A stretch of 64,000 nucleotides of DNA from Blasia pusilla (Eukaryota; Marchantiophyta; Marchantiopsida; Blasiales), in assembly GCA_050084515.1 (NCBI GenBank), contig CM114275.1:6014001-6078000 (forward strand), in the 5' to 3' direction. Shown piece by piece: positions 39,023 through 52,200 of this stretch; within the stretch, counting starts at the first letter, position 1, and each line of letters starts with the position of its first letter. Both the position numbers and the translations under genes were made by a program. The notes under the pieces are model-generated. The model was given only the letters and a program-made list of their open reading frames with translations, did not search any database and was not told where the DNA came from.

Positions 39023-40680
39023 AGAGGATTGAGAACTACAATAGTATATTCTATACTTGCAAAATTCTAGCGTTCCAGGAAAGTAGTTGCTTGCGCTAGT
39101 CAGTTATGCCTAGAAAACACAATGCACTTTATCCGACCAATACACACTTAGGTGTTGTAATTTGTGCAGTGTCTTTGTTACTGCCTTTTTGTGTTACTGC
39201 TACCTAGTACCATAACAACAACCCTGTTCAATGTTGCCTTGTTAAGTGACCAAACTATTTTCAGTGTAGGTTAGATGCTTTTCCTTGCTTCCACATTCCA
39301 TCACAACAACAACAATCTCTTGTATTGCTTTTATAGACAAAGGCAGTAACGTTAGTTGACTTAGCCATTCTTAACTTTACTTGTTCGGTGTTGCTTTTTT
39401 TGGTGATGGCATCAACGTTGATTGCTATAAAAAATTTTAGTGCACAAAAATGATCTCTTCCGCAATCATTTAAGTGTACTCTTCATTATAATCTGGTTTA
39501 GCTCTAAGGTTTACTTTGACACCGGCTTTATATGAGAGCAATTTGTTTCATAATACTTTATTCTTCTATATTGGCTCACTCATTCGGCTTGTGTCACTGC
39601 ATGTTTGAGTCTTTTGTTCCATTATCAAATATGTCATATGTTGTTATCAGTTCAGTAGCCTTCTCTACATGCTCATGGTTGGGTTGTTGCTTGAGCTGTA
39701 GCTTAAAATTTGAACATCAGATTATAGCTATTTCTTATAGATGCCAGATTTTAAATCCTACGTCATCAGTCCATCGAATACACGTGAATTCTCGACATGT
39801 TGATCGCAGCTACTGTGAAACACATCCATTTATTCAGGTTGCCAACTTCATATTCACTCACTACATTCAACACTTATCGCTGCATGTTTGACACTTTTTT
39901 ATTGGCATCTTCATGTTTTCTATGTTTTATATATCTCCCAATCACGAATTTATACTTTCTGATTTTACCATCAAGTTTGCTTATCGCTAAGTCATAAATC
40001 CCAAGTTGTTTTGACTACCTCCACTATGGAACATACATGTTGTGTTATGGTCCAATTAAAGAGTAGTACATGGAAGACATGAAGCCAGATAAAATTACAA
40101 TAACTTTTCAGCATTTTAAATTTGGTCAATGAAGTTGTTCAACAATTGAATTGCCCCACAAACTGAACTTTTGGGATATTATCCTCCTAGTTGACAATAG
40201 ACAATTTGATCTGTTCAGCTCCTATCCACTAATTGTGAGTAAACGGGCAAAACCGTTTAGGGCACGGGGGGTTAACCTTCAATATTTTAATACTTAGAAT
40301 TATATTGGCGCACTCCTTATAGAGTCTACTCTTTATTGGGTTGAGTGCCATCGAAAAAGTTGGGAAATCCATGAACAATTACCGAGCTCATGTGTTTGAT
40401 TTGTTCTTAGACCATTTAGTAGGAACAACCACATAATTTATCAAATTTTTTTTCCTTTCAAGGTCGTGACCTTTTCACAACTACAACCGGTTTAACGGTA
40501 ACTTTACCTCACATCTGCCCATTGTGAGTTTAGTCGATAGGGGAAACGCCCCCTTCTTCTTCTTATTTTTTTGATGTATTTTTCATCATCTATATTATTG
40601 TTGGAGAGTGCCTTCTTAATTTAATTTGCAAACATCTTTATGCTTAACATTGTGGCATTCGTGAGATAAGAAAATTTAAA
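39023..40680. other. Intergenic DNA upstream of gamma-tubulin
   Basis: No gene recognised. The 119-codon frame at 39532-39891 overlaps others and has no known motif. Confidence 0.35.
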
Positions 40681-41419
40681 TTTGTGTGCAATATACACCA
40701 GCAATGCATTCACTTCATGCTCTCCGGTTTGCTACGGTCGTTTTTTTATTTCCACCCGCTTCACCCCATTTCCTTCACATATAGTTTACACAAGTATTGT
40801 TCGTTTGCATGTCTCCCCATCTACAAGGCGGGGGGCGGCATACTCGTTGACTGCCATGCCCCGAGCGGGGCCCACAAATTTCGTCCACCTCTTCCCGGTT
40901 TTGGCACTTTCCCTTCCCCAAGAGCGCGGCAAAACTCTTCCGACTCTCTTTCCCTATCGCCCAGAGCTCACAGCTCTCCCTCCATGCGAGGGCTCTTGAA
41001 TTTCTCTCGGAGCGGCGTGCGAGAGGTGAGAGAATCCACTGCTTCCTACAGGTGCTGGAGGAGCCGGGCGGACTGATGGGAGCGGCGGAGGTGGAGGGGG
41101 GAATGGAGCGGAGAAAGATTTGGAGAGCTCTTGTGGAGCTTGAATTTGGGTGCACGTTTTCTGCGGTGCGAGCGTTGCGAGACTTGGTGGCCTGAGTGAG
41201 GGAGATGAGATGGAGCTTGGCTGCGGTCGTTGATGTTGTGGATCTCGTGGGGCTCTTGATTGGGGAGACGCTGTGGAGACGCCTAAGACGACTGGAGGTT
41301 CTGCGAATTAGTTTGTGGATGCTGAGTTAGGCCCGGAGAGCATGTGCGCTTGACGCATTTGCCTAGGACCGGCGGTAGTTGATTTGAGACATCGGTGCAG
41401 ACAAGGTCTGAAAGACACA
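40681..41419 (+). promoter_or_regulatory. Promoter and 5' leader of gamma-tubulin
   Basis: Composition shifts from AT-rich to GC-rich from about 40830 up to the start codon. That is typical of a plant promoter and 5' UTR. The last 150 bases are G-rich. No certain TATA box or leader intron was identified. Overlapping open frames on both strands here are explained by the composition. Confidence 0.5.
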
Positions 41420-44400
41420 ATGCCGCGCGAGATCATCACCCTGCAGGTGGGGCAATGCGGCAACCAGATTGGTATGGAATTCTGGAAGCAACTGTGTTTG
41501 GAGCACGGCATCAGTAAGGCCGGCATTCTTGAAGACTTCGCCACTCAGGTTTTCTTCTAGCGCGTGCTTGCTACACGATTAGGGTCTACCTTAAGTCGAG
41601 TACCATCCTAGTGCGTACTCAACAACGCCACGCATTTCCTTCGTTCCGCGAAGGCGATCGGGACATCTCAATTTTTTTTTCCCTCATCAGAGTTTTCTTT
41701 CTCTGCTGCTTGTCCTCCAGCTACTGGCAACTACAATTTTATTTTTATGAGGTTGTGGGAATCTGCAACAGGGTGGCGATCGGAAGGATGTATTTTTTTA
41801 TCAGGCGGACGATGAGCATTATATCCCCCGAGCATTGTTACTGGATTTGGAGCCCAGAGTTATCAACAGTATTCAGAACAGTGAATACCGTAATTTGTAC
41901 AATCATGAGAATGTGTTCGTAGCTGAGCATGGAGGTGGGGCGGGAAACAATTGGGCCAGTGGTTATCATCAGGTTTGAAATAAACTTGTTCACGCGAGAG
42001 TTGATCTATGCGGGATGAACTGTAAATTTTGCGTCACTTTCTGACGCGCAGATGGTTTGCCTGAGTTTGTGGTTGTATATGAAAATGCATGTCATGAGAT
42101 ACTTCTTCAGTTATCACAAACTTAAAGCATCGAAATCAAATCAGAACGAAATCTTTCTGTACAGGGAGAGCAAGTTGAAGAAGACATCATGGACATGATT
42201 GATCGAGAGGCGGATGGTAGTGATAGCCTCGAGGGTTTTGTCCTGTGTCATTCTATCGCTGGAGGAACTGGTTCAGGTCAGTGTACGCTTCAGCTCTTGT
42301 ATCTGTGAATGTTTTTGGCCTGTCTTCTGCTTACAACCCTCAGAGTATATCAGGACTTCCGGTATGCCTCTCTGTTTTAAAAATCAAAGATATTTCCCTT
42401 GAGATTGCTTGACATCAAATTTATCGTGACAACACCAATTGGTGAAGACTAGTGCATTTTTCTGATGACCGCCTGTCCGTCACCTGCAGGCATGGGTTCT
42501 TACTTGTTGGAAGCATTAAATGACCGCTACAGCAAGAAATTGGTTCAGACATATAGTGTTTTCCCTAATCAGATGGAGATCAGTGATGTTGTGGTGCAAC
42601 CCTACAATAGTCTCTTGACGTTGAAGCGTTTGACTCTCAATGCCGACTGCGTTGTTGTCCTCGATAATACTGCTCTCAACAGAATTGCAGTGGACCGATT
42701 GCACATACCCAATCCAACTGTTGCCCAGACAAACTCACTGGTCTCCACAGTAATGTCAGCGAGTACCACTACTCTGCGGTATCCTGGATACATGAACAAT
42801 GATCTAGTGGGCCTTGTTGCATCCTTAATACCGACTCCCCGATGTCACTTTCTCATGACAGGTTACACTCCTTTGACTGTGGAACGGCAGGTAAGTTATG
42901 CTCTTGTGCTTTCATGTACGGCACTTCTCGTTTCTGATAAAATGATCAAAAGTATACGTTTTCAACCAAAACAAGTAGTCCTTAGTTTCCTATGAACCTG
43001 GGTGAAATGTCAAAATTTCAGTCTGGTCCCTAAACGCAATTCAGGACTGAGATTTGCTAGATCTATTATGTACCAGAGCGTGTCAAGGTGGTGATATTTT
43101 GTACCATTTGGAATATGCCCCCCTGTGATTTCACCTGAGATTATACTGAGTTTTGTTAAATATTATGAATTTTTGATCTCATTCATTGCGACAGCAGTCT
43201 GGTCCCCTCAACCTTGTTCACTCAGGGTTCTATTTTTCCTTTGTTGCAGGCTAATGCCATACGAAAAACTACAGTTCTTGATGTGATGAGGAGGCTTTTG
43301 CAAGTATGACATCTCATAACTTTGCCTTCAAGTTATTTCCACGTTTTGGTAACGCTAGAGTTGGTGCTTGGAACAGTCAGATAATCAAGAGTTCTGTGTA
43401 TCCCTGCCCCATGTACAGGCAATGAGTTAGCCACTAGGAAATGTCCTTGGGTGTGTACTATTTGCTGTCCTACATTAGGAAGTTTCGTAGCGCTCCATAG
43501 TTTCTTGAGTGTGGCCTCCAACCTTATTTCCTGTACAGGCCAAGAACATCATGGTTTCATCATACGCACGCACAAAAGATGCTAGCCAAGCAAAATACAT
43601 TTCCATATTGAATATCATTCAGGGCGAAGTGGATCCTACACAGGTACGTACTTACGAATTTATTCCCTTTATCCTCTCTGGATTGTAAACAGTTACAGTT
43701 AAGCTTGGAGTTTCTAGCTCTCATATGTGTCACCTGTCATATGTGGAATACTAATTTCAGGTGTTAGCTTGTTCTGTGTGGCATATCAGGTTGGAAATTA
43801 AGTACTAGCTTCCCTCCCCCCTCAGTTCTGATGATCCCTCACTTTGTGGCCCAATTTGACACCAACACAGAACCAAGTAGGCAAGAATTGCTGGGAATGG
43901 AGACTTCACAGTCACACTTCAAGTAGCACACTACTGAGTGGAAAAGGCAAAAAATGTCCTGCATATGAGTGCACCTCACTCTCAGATGTGCCCCGGGGGA
44001 AATGGTGGAGCCCTGATGGGGCAGCCTGTTACTTGCCTTAGCTTACTTCCGAACCCATATCCACCTCCCATTACCCCCACTGTTTAGCTCTAACATACAG
44101 GACCCTGGGATAAGGCTCCGAAGAGTGAAGGACTTAGCTGTAGCACTTGTTTGTGCAAATCCTTTGTATCTCAAGTTTGGACTGAGCTAAATGTTTCCAA
44201 CATATCACAGAGACCTTGAAAAATGTAATTTTTTTGACATTCTTGTGACCTGGGGTGCAATATGTGCAGGTTCATAAAAGTTTACAAAGGATACGAGAAA
44301 GAAAGCTGGCCAATTTTATTGAATGGGGACCTGCCAGTATTCAGGTTTCTTCTTTTCTTGCATCGACATGTGTTGCTCCTCAAATATATGCCTTGTAAAA

Positions 44401-45549
44401 TCCTTCTTGTTCTAATCGTGAGCAATTTGTCGAAATGCAGGTGGCTCTATCAAGGAAGTCCCCTTATGTGCAAACAGCTCACAGAGTATGTATACGGATC
44501 CTTGAACTTCCAACTGCAGGAAAGTTATGCATGGCTGCCAAAATTGACGATTGAAACCTACATTCTTCAATGACCTAACAGGCATGTGGTTCTGGATTTC
44601 AGGTAAGTGGGCTCATGTTGGCTAGTCACACCAGCATCCGGCATTTATTCAGCAAGTGTATCAGTCAGTATGAGAAACTCAGGAAGAAGCAGGCATTTTT
44701 GGATAACTATCGCAAATTTCCAATGTTTGCTGTGAGTATTGCTCGGTTTTCACTCTCTCCTGGAAGCTGCTTTGTCCCATGACTTGGTTGAAAACTCAAA
44801 TTCTCTGATGACTATTGCAATATGTGCATTCTGTGAATGAATTCAGCGATTGGAAGTCTGGAATCCTATCATAGTTGGAAGCAATTGAAAAGCAAAATAG
44901 CCAAATAGCCATCCATGCCGAAGCGCAGTTATGGCATCCAAACAGCCAAACACAAAAACAGTCAAACTGTTTTTGTGTTTGGCTGTTTGGATGCCATAAT
45001 TGTGCTTTGGCCTTTGATTCCCCTATGATAATACCATGGGAAGACTTGAAGGGTGTGTGTGGATTACCATCCTTCCTGCATTCAAAAAGACTTATCTGGG
45101 TAGATTCATTGATCCTCACTCCCAAATATTGCAAATCAAATACGGCTTTTTCAGCTTTTGGACTGATCACTGTTTACTGTGTTTGGTGCATTTGGTATCA
45201 CTGTGGTATGTGCTAAATGGATGCCTTTGTGATTCCAGGACAATGATTTGTCAGAATTCGACGAATCCCGGGAAATAGTGCAGAATCTGGTTGATGAGTA
45301 CAAAGCTTGTGAGTCTGCTGATTACATCAAGTGGGGTATGGAGGTATGTTCAAAATCCACTCCCTCATCAGCAAAGTCATATCATGGATTTCTATGCTGA
45401 TCAATGTTGCTTACTTTGTGAGGCAGTCCAGATGATTCATCCATGATAAACAGTACTGAGATGTTTTCATTGATCAGGATCGTTCTAAGGCTATGACTGG
45501 TGAAGGAAATGCGACAGGGTCAATGGATTCAAGAGCTCCACTTCTGTAA
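41420..45549 (+). CDS. TUBG: Gamma-tubulin (11 exons, intact)
   Basis: Exons are 41420-41548, 41772-41972, 42165-42276, 42490-42890, 43250-43303, 43539-43643, 44270-44344, 44441-44485, 44603-44731, 45239-45343 and 45478-45549. Every intron is GT-AG and only the exon 3/4 junction splits a codon. The product is 475 residues, the usual plant gamma-tubulin length. It begins [18 protein letters not shown] and carries the tubulin GTP-binding signature AGGTGSG at residues 142-148. It also has long family blocks such as [20 protein letters not shown] and [20 protein letters not shown]. The C-terminal tail ends [10 protein letters not shown]. The family nucleates microtubules in the gamma-tubulin ring complex at the nuclear envelope, spindle, phragmoplast and cortical arrays. 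No frameshift or missing key residue was seen. Intron 9 (44732-45238) holds a large palindrome. Confidence 0.97.
44917..45011. repeat. 46-bp-arm palindrome inside gamma-tubulin intron 9
   Basis: Arms 44917-44962 and 44966-45011 are complementary apart from three mismatches near the outer ends. The loop is the 3 nt caa, and the inner 34 base pairs are perfect. The transcript would form a long stem. It could be a recent foldback insertion or an inverted duplication. A microRNA-type precursor is possible but unproved. Confidence 0.9.
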
Positions 45550-46489
45550 CATTCTTGTTTTTACTGCCCCAATTGCTGGCTTGATCAAAGGTGGTCATAT
45601 TGTTTTTTACTGCTTCTACCATTTTCGAGTAGTAACAGCCATGGTACCTGGAATGCACCTTGCTATGTCCTGCTAGTGAAATTATGGGTTCACTGTTCCA
45701 AGTAAGTAGTTTAGTTCCCGAATCCACTGAAAAGCCCCTAGGTTAGTGTCCATAATTTGGGGTGCTTCGTGATTTCTGGAGGTATGCCCTACTTGTACAT
45801 AAAAAGATACGAGGATTCTGTGTATCAGTTGATATTCCGAATCAATCACCTGCTGATTGCGCTGGCTGCTGGCTTCCTGATGTGGGTGTAATTATCAGCG
45901 GTTCATGATATTTTGCGTCCCGATACAAAGTTCTCCCGCTTCCAAGCTTTTTGCCCAAAAGTTGCGAGCTTCTGTTGTTGGTACCCATCTCTAACTTCTG
46001 GATATTTCAATTCATGAAGAGTCTGAGGTGTCGGTGTTGTGGGGTGTAGAATTCTCATTTCGGAATCCTTACTGTTTTCACGATGTCGTGCTATTTCCAA
46101 ACTTCTGAATCGTTTTGTCACATTCCTCACCTTCAGGTAACTCGCATGATCGGTGTACCGTCCATCCAAAAAGGACTCCTAACTTGGTCGAAGCCAAGCT
46201 TCAGTGTTTCTGAAATCAATTGTAACGGCAAACCTCAAGTCCAAAGTGCATATGATAGAGATATCCCAAGGCAAATTCGAATCCGACCCACGTTTCAAAT
46301 TATCCGGCCAATTCGTGGGCAGCCTGACCTTCTAGTCTCGTAGTATTTATCCACACGTCCGATGCCCATCTATATTTCATGTCAACGATCTATATTTCAG
46401 GGAATAAGGATTGGTATTTGGTCATTCCAGAACTAGGAGAGAAACGGTCTAATGTCGAAACCGTTTAAATTCCTTTTCCAGTGAAGTGT
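45550..46489. other. 3' flank of gamma-tubulin
   Basis: This should contain the 3' UTR. No AATAAA is close to the stop. Short frames on both strands (for example 46083-46343) show no protein motif. Confidence 0.4.
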
Positions 46490-46663
46490 TCGATGTCTTT
46501 TTGATACTTTCTTGGAAATCTGTGCCTTTCATTTTATCGAGAAATCATCATTTTGGTAATCATTCTTCTCTCTTGGTAATCATTATTTACGGAACTATTT
46601 ATTTATGGTAAATAGTTATCATTTAGCGGTGGTACAACGCGCTCAAGATTTGGCATCGATACG
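46490..46663 (+). mobile_element. LTR-like fragment related to 33.3-33.47 kb
   Basis: It shares with 33315-33474 the gatgtctttttgatactttc block, then a T-rich middle, then the gcgctcaag...ttggcatcgatacg end. No retroelement body is attached. Local tandem copies of tggtaatcatt lie near 46553-46590. Confidence 0.4.
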
Positions 46664-47867
46664 TGATGGATTCGTATAACTTGTGCCATTTTCTTTTTGG
46701 AAGATCCTAAGACCGGTGAGGAGCGTCAAACTTGTCCGCAGGGCTCGGGTTCGCCACCGGATTCTTCACGTATGCCTTGACCCGTACATCGGACATCTGC
46801 ACATACTGCCCCAGGTACTTGTTTGAGAGGTTGACTGTCCACTGTATGGTGAGACACCAAATTCATACTTTCGCTACATGGAGATTGGCCGAGATAAAAA
46901 TAATACTATAAAGAAGAAAGCTTTTACTACGAACGTGCGTATGGGTGCGACATACGGTCCCATCACAAATATGAAGACGTGTTTATTGAAGACACCTATC
47001 CCACCACCACCACTATCTAGGTTTGTACATAGGGTTAGAAGGCGACGGTCAACATAGCTGGCTTTTAACTCGAGACCAAAATAAATGAAGAAGTATTTCT
47101 GTCGTCTTTCCCAGGGCTCATTGGCAACATCATCACTTTAATAAGTTTTTTTCCAATATAAAATTTTTCCAATATGAATTTTTTCATTCCAATATAAAAT
47201 TCCTAATTTTATTCAACCCAAAGGTTTGAAATTACTATTGGGCCATTTGTGCCATGCAAGGGACTATTTTTTTTTTTCAAAATATTTTTCTTGGAAAGAG
47301 AAGGCAGTCTCAGTAATAATTAGATTTCGGGCATATTTATTCCGGTAACGTGTTCGGGCACAACGCGTTCATCCATAAACTGATCTGAACGACGCATGTC
47401 TTATGAATGAAGAAGATCAAGTACATGTCCGAACATTTTTAGTCCACACAACGAAATATGTGGACGACAGCGCAATCAAAAGATGGAGAGTCGAGATTTG
47501 CGTTGTCATTTAGCAATCCCAATCCCTAGCCAGATGCGTTCCTCGAAATTGCCTCCCTCGCATCCAATTTGGGAGAGGACGCAAGAAAGAAAGATGCGGG
47601 AGTGTGCTAGAATCGAGAATAGTCCTGATGAGAAAGTGAAATACAGGACATGGGGAGATTCCAACAAGAAAGTGGAAGGATCTAAAGTGGTCATGAAAAC
47701 TCTGGATATACTTATATATACGTAGGACTTGGCGTGCACTTACGACGTTCGATACGCAAATTCTAGCTTCTCCAGATCCCTTGAGTGGTTTGGTTCCTTA
47801 GATGGATGCGTACTCACTTCACTCACTGGTACAATGCTGCTCTGTTGAGACCTGTTCGTGTCAGATC
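46664..47867. other. Intergenic DNA
   Basis: No gene recognised. The frame at 47483-47725 is open but has no known motif and an equally long frame on the opposite strand. Confidence 0.3.
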
Positions 47868-48099
47868 AATTCGCTGATGAATTGCCACTCACGCAAAGAT
47901 CTAGACTTCTTGGTCAGAGTGTCATTGACCGATTGCAACATACCCAGAGCTCTTCTCGTTCTTCATCATGTGGAGGCGAAGAACTTCGATCGCGCATCCG
48001 TACGTTCTCGATCGAATTCCATCTCTCGGAGACGGGCCTGAACACCAAAAAGGTCACGATTCTCGGAATTAGCCACATGGCTCCGGACATTCACCGATT
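47868..48099 (+). CDS. Orphan exon-like segment, unidentified
   Basis: The open frame is bounded by an acceptor-like gtgtcag and a donor-like GTAAGG. It encodes a protein-like stretch with ADELPLTQRSRLLGQSVIDR, a Ser-rich linker, then SIEFHLSETGLNTKKVTILG and ISHMAPDIHRL. It has no start codon of its own and no recognised neighbours in phase. It may be an exon of an unknown gene or a fragment carried by a transposon. Family not recognised. Confidence 0.3.
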
Positions 48100-48512
48100 A
48101 GTAAGGACCCGTCAATCGTAGGCCATTTCCGTACATGGAACATATAGTCCAGAATCACCACTTGCATACGGCCACCGACGAGGTGAGGTTTCTCGCTGAG
48201 CGTCGAAGTTCACAGGTGAAACGCCGATAACGATTGTTGAGTCCTAGAGTAAGAGCGCCGGAATTCAAACACAAACAAGGCTCCAATTCAACTGAAATGT
48301 GACCTGTACCATTTCAATCCGTGCTTCATGATCAACGAGTGCGAACTTGAATTTTTGACACACGCACGTACCTGCGCTCAAATTCAGGGAGACAGTTGGA
48401 CGGAGAGCTTAGGTTAGAACTCCGTATGAGTATCAACCAATTCGGAGATTTTGGAAAATCCCGAATGTCGCTCGAGATGCTCAAGAAATGGAGGGATTGC
48501 TGAAACGAACTG

Positions 48513-48788
48513 CTAAAATACACAAGCGATTCGCTCTTGCTCTACACGTGGCTGTTTGCACACGTAACCGATGACATCCTCTAAAGCCTCGTACACATAC
48601 TGCGGTTCGAGAAATTGAGCCATTGATCGCCGGAACTCGCATCCCTCAATTGTTTGAGCACCTCGAAAGCGACTTTCAGAAATCCAAATATGGTTATCGT
48701 ACCAGACAGCACCATCGCCATCATTCATTTTTGATTCCTCGGAGTACCCGTAGTACCGCGACCTCGGATCTACGCCGATGGTCGATTC
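48513..48788 (-). CDS. Orphan C-terminal exon-like segment, unidentified
   Basis: On the minus strand an acceptor-like ttag near 48789 precedes an open frame. The frame contains STIGVDPRSRYYGYSEESKM and DGAVWYDNHIWISESRFRG, and ends QPRVEQERIACVF before a stop at 48513. A GGTAAGTG donor-like site lies upstream on the same strand near 48825. The composition is convincingly protein-like, but I cannot name a family. It could be the last exon of a gene or a captured fragment. Confidence 0.35.
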   Translation of the reverse strand, partial: ESTIGVDPRSRYYGYSEESKMNDGDGAVWYDNHIWISESRFRGAQTIEGCEFRRSMAQFLEPQYVYEALEDVIGYVCKQPRVEQERIACVF

Positions 48789-49144
48789 CTAAGCCTTAAC
48801 CTAGCCAATGTGTTGCACTTACCCAGCTTCGGACCTATTCAAGCGTCGAAGCATTTGTTGCAACTACTTGTCAATGCTCCGACGCCGAGCATCCATCCAT
48901 CTGACGGGCAAGAGAGGGCTGAGCCCGATGGAGCCGCAGCTCACGTCGGTGCGCAAAACGGACCACGAGATTCAAGCTCGCACTGCAGGAGTTGTGACGA
49001 GATGCAAGCTGGAGACGGAGATGGGACTGGCAGCTGCGAGCAGAAGGAAGGTAAACCCGAAATATGCCAAAGCACTATCGACGCATCGGAAGAAACGCTG
49101 AACCGGATCAAGAGGCGAGCGCAGCGAGGCTCGGCCCTGAGCCT

Positions 49145-49187
49145 CGCCGGAAAGCACCTCGGCCTTCGGCCGAGGTGCTTTCCGGCG
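49145..49187. repeat. Perfect 20-bp palindrome, 3-nt loop
   Basis: Arms 49145-49164 and 49168-49187 are perfect complements around ttc. The hairpin is GC-rich and very stable. It lies about 90 bp from the 3' end of the non-LTR element. Confidence 0.9.
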
Positions 49188-49274
49188 GGCGTTTTAGTAT
49201 CAGACCCGGCGGCAGCCCGCAGGGTCATCTGTTTTGAAATAAAGTTTGGGGCTTCGCGTCAAGAAGTCACTAAA

Positions 49275-52200
49275 GAAAACAAAAAAGAAGATGCATTTTG
49301 ATAAAAACGAGTGATGGAAAACCCATCGGAAGTACAAAAGAGGGGGATTCAAAGAGTCAAAACCTGAAGGCCACAACAGGGCCAGAAAAGGAAGAAGGGG
49401 GCATTCCCCCCTCTAAACTCACCAACAGCAGAGACAATATCGGCAACAACAAGAGAGCTATGACTACTACTAAGTGGGCCTCTAGCGCCGGCGTCTCCCA
49501 CAGCTTGAGCCCGCCGCAAAATCCCATTTGTCTGGGCACGCTGCAACGCTATGGAGACCGCCGCCTACAATACAGAATCGCAGTAGCTAAGGACAACCCA
49601 TTTCTCAGTGGAGATGATGGGCGCGATCCGTAAGGAACGAAGTCGAACCTCTCCCCATAGCCCCATACATCTCTATGGCGGGGGATGAAGATGTGTCCTC
49701 GTGTAGTCGATGTAGATATGTCTTCTTCTTCGCCGCCCGCCGCCGCCGCCGCTCCTTGTAGCATTCGCGCCTTGGGCCACCACTTGGGCTCTGACCGCCT
49801 CCCGTGTAGGATCTGTGACTACCACGCCCGCCACAACCACCTCGGCCTCACGTGTCATGTAGAGATCGGCACGAATGAGGGAATCCCGCATGGAGTAGTG
49901 CCTCTCTCTCTGCACATGGAAGCCACTCTCCGAGCAATACTGAACATGATATCCCCTTTGCATCGTGAGTGGCTATCCTCTCACCCTAACTAGAGAGCGT
50001 GCCAAATGCACACCAAGTGGATCAGGCTCGGCGACACTCGTAGTGTGTCGAACCAACCACCGATGGTTGGGGAGGCCCAAGCGAGCCGCATCATTTGTGG
50101 TATAGGTTAGTGGTGCGACACGGAAAGCCTGGAGAAGGGGCGCCCTACTACCCATGAGCCTGCCCCCTTTCGAGCAAGAGCGAACACGGGCCCTAACCTC
50201 CATGGGGATATTCCGTCGGACATAGTGCCTCTAAAACTGCCTCAAAGTGGGCTTCCATCAAGGAAGATTGGAGCCCAGTGACCGGAGGTAACTAAGGAGG
50301 AGAAAGTGGGGAGAACGGCTCGGCCTCAACTCGAAGGGAATCTCTACAAGGCTGTGAGTGAAGCGAAGTGGGAAAGAGCCATCCTTGACCTGGGGAGCGT
50401 AGTGTAGAAGGAGCGGTCTATCTCTAACCAAAAATGGGAGCAAAGGAGGGGTGCCACCTTTGTGGCCCAACTCCTAAAAAGTGGAGGGCGCCACTAACTC
50501 GGTCGAGAGAAGACCTACTCCACCAAAAGAAATCGGCCAAGAGGCTGTCTACGAGCTAACTCCCCCATGGGGCACTCTAAGGAGCCGGGTCCTAGAAGAT
50601 CCCCAAACACCTGCATGAGCTTCCTATCAAAGGATCTATATAGGGAAGAAAGGTGACTAGATGTCGCAGGTTCTAGTGAGGTAACCAGGTCTATGAGCAA
50701 AACAAGAAGAGAGAATGCGAAGGGGACTTGAGGGTCACCGATCCTCGTAAGATCATCAACGTGAGAAGATCCTCGGTAAGAGCCGCTGCCACGAAACTCG
50801 ATACAAAGTCCTGGCTCCCGAGCGGGACTCCCAAGACTCGAAGCCCTCCGACAGGTCGCAAGAAGCCGTCGGGTAAATGTAGATCATCACGTAGGCCTGA
50901 TGGAGACCAAGCCTTGCACTTCCCCACCTTCACCGCCAGGCCGACACGTGCCAACTGTGTTGAAAAGTGCTCGAATGCGAGGACAACCAGATCTCGGGAC
51001 CAACAATATGAGTATCATCTGCAAGCGAAGGGAACATGCAACCCGGGAAAGCCTCCACCATAGAAAGAACCGCTCGGTAATGAGCCACAACAAACAACGC
51101 GCCACCCAGAGGGTCACCCCTGACGAGTCCCTGTGAGACTCCAAGACCGTGACCTCCTCCTCGAATCGACCATGGTGGAAATAGAGGGCCGAAGGGGCCC
51201 CATAGAAAGCTTTGCACAAAGGGAATGAGGCTCGCCATGGGGCCACCCGCGTCCCTCAACTCTGTGAATATAGTAGCCCGAGATATCTTGAGTTGAAGGC
51301 GTTCTCCACGCCCACTTGGAGAACCACCCACACTGGATGTACATCTAGACAAGCCCTCAAACCTAAGGCCACCGTCTCACATCCGGTGGCGTGGCAACTC
51401 CAAAGCGATGCGGACTCGGATGACTGGAAAGCCTCACGGAATTGCAAAGCAAGAGTACGACTCACCAACCGCAAGAGCACCTCACCTATGGCAATCGGAC
51501 GGATACCACCACCCTCCTTTGACAACGCCAAAAGTCGCCCGCCCCTAATACTTGGGCCATCTGCTGTTGGCACTCTCCCTGAAGCTAGGTGAGAGGCAAC
51601 CTGAAGCAACTTGGAGAAGCCGCTAGCGGTGTCCTCGAAGGAAAGCAATCACGAAGGTGTTCGTACATCATACGGACAAACCTCCGCCGCAATCCTCGGA
51701 GAACGCCCGAAAGTGCCCGCAAAGAGGGACGGGTCAAGGCATATAGCCGTGTCGGTGGAAGTCACGTGCAAAAGCCGGAATGTCAACCTGGGCGAGGATG
51801 TAGCCTCGGAGGGCATCGATGGTAACGGTGAAGAAGGAGCCATGTCCATCGGGCGAAGAGCACGTGCGGCTACCGCGAGTACTCAGGCTCGCCCTTGATG
51901 TCCTACATCGCCGCACCTGGCCGCTCCAGGATCGTCCGCCGAGAATGCCACAAACTCACTCCCGCAGAGACTCCCAATCACCTCCTCGAAAGCGTCTCAG
52001 GGCGTGCTATAACCTCTCTATGACCGGCCTTCCCTCCCGAGTGTAACGAAGACACCATCGTGGAAGGAGAAGTAGTAGGTACCAAGAGAGCTCATCCATA
52101 GGATCAAGGGCGATCCTAGCGAGGGGAAGGAGGAATGCGTGGCGGAGGTCGTCCCGAATAGCATGGGGATCTTATGAAACAACCTCGGCAGGGAAAACGG

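Noticed and set aside
40682-41155. Three overlapping frames of 105-130 codons upstream of gamma-tubulin
   Set aside because: They coincide with the GC-rich promoter and leader, overlap each other on both strands, and match nothing.
50728-51898. Plus-strand frames of 78-126 codons
   Set aside because: They are antisense shadows of the minus-strand reverse transcriptase.
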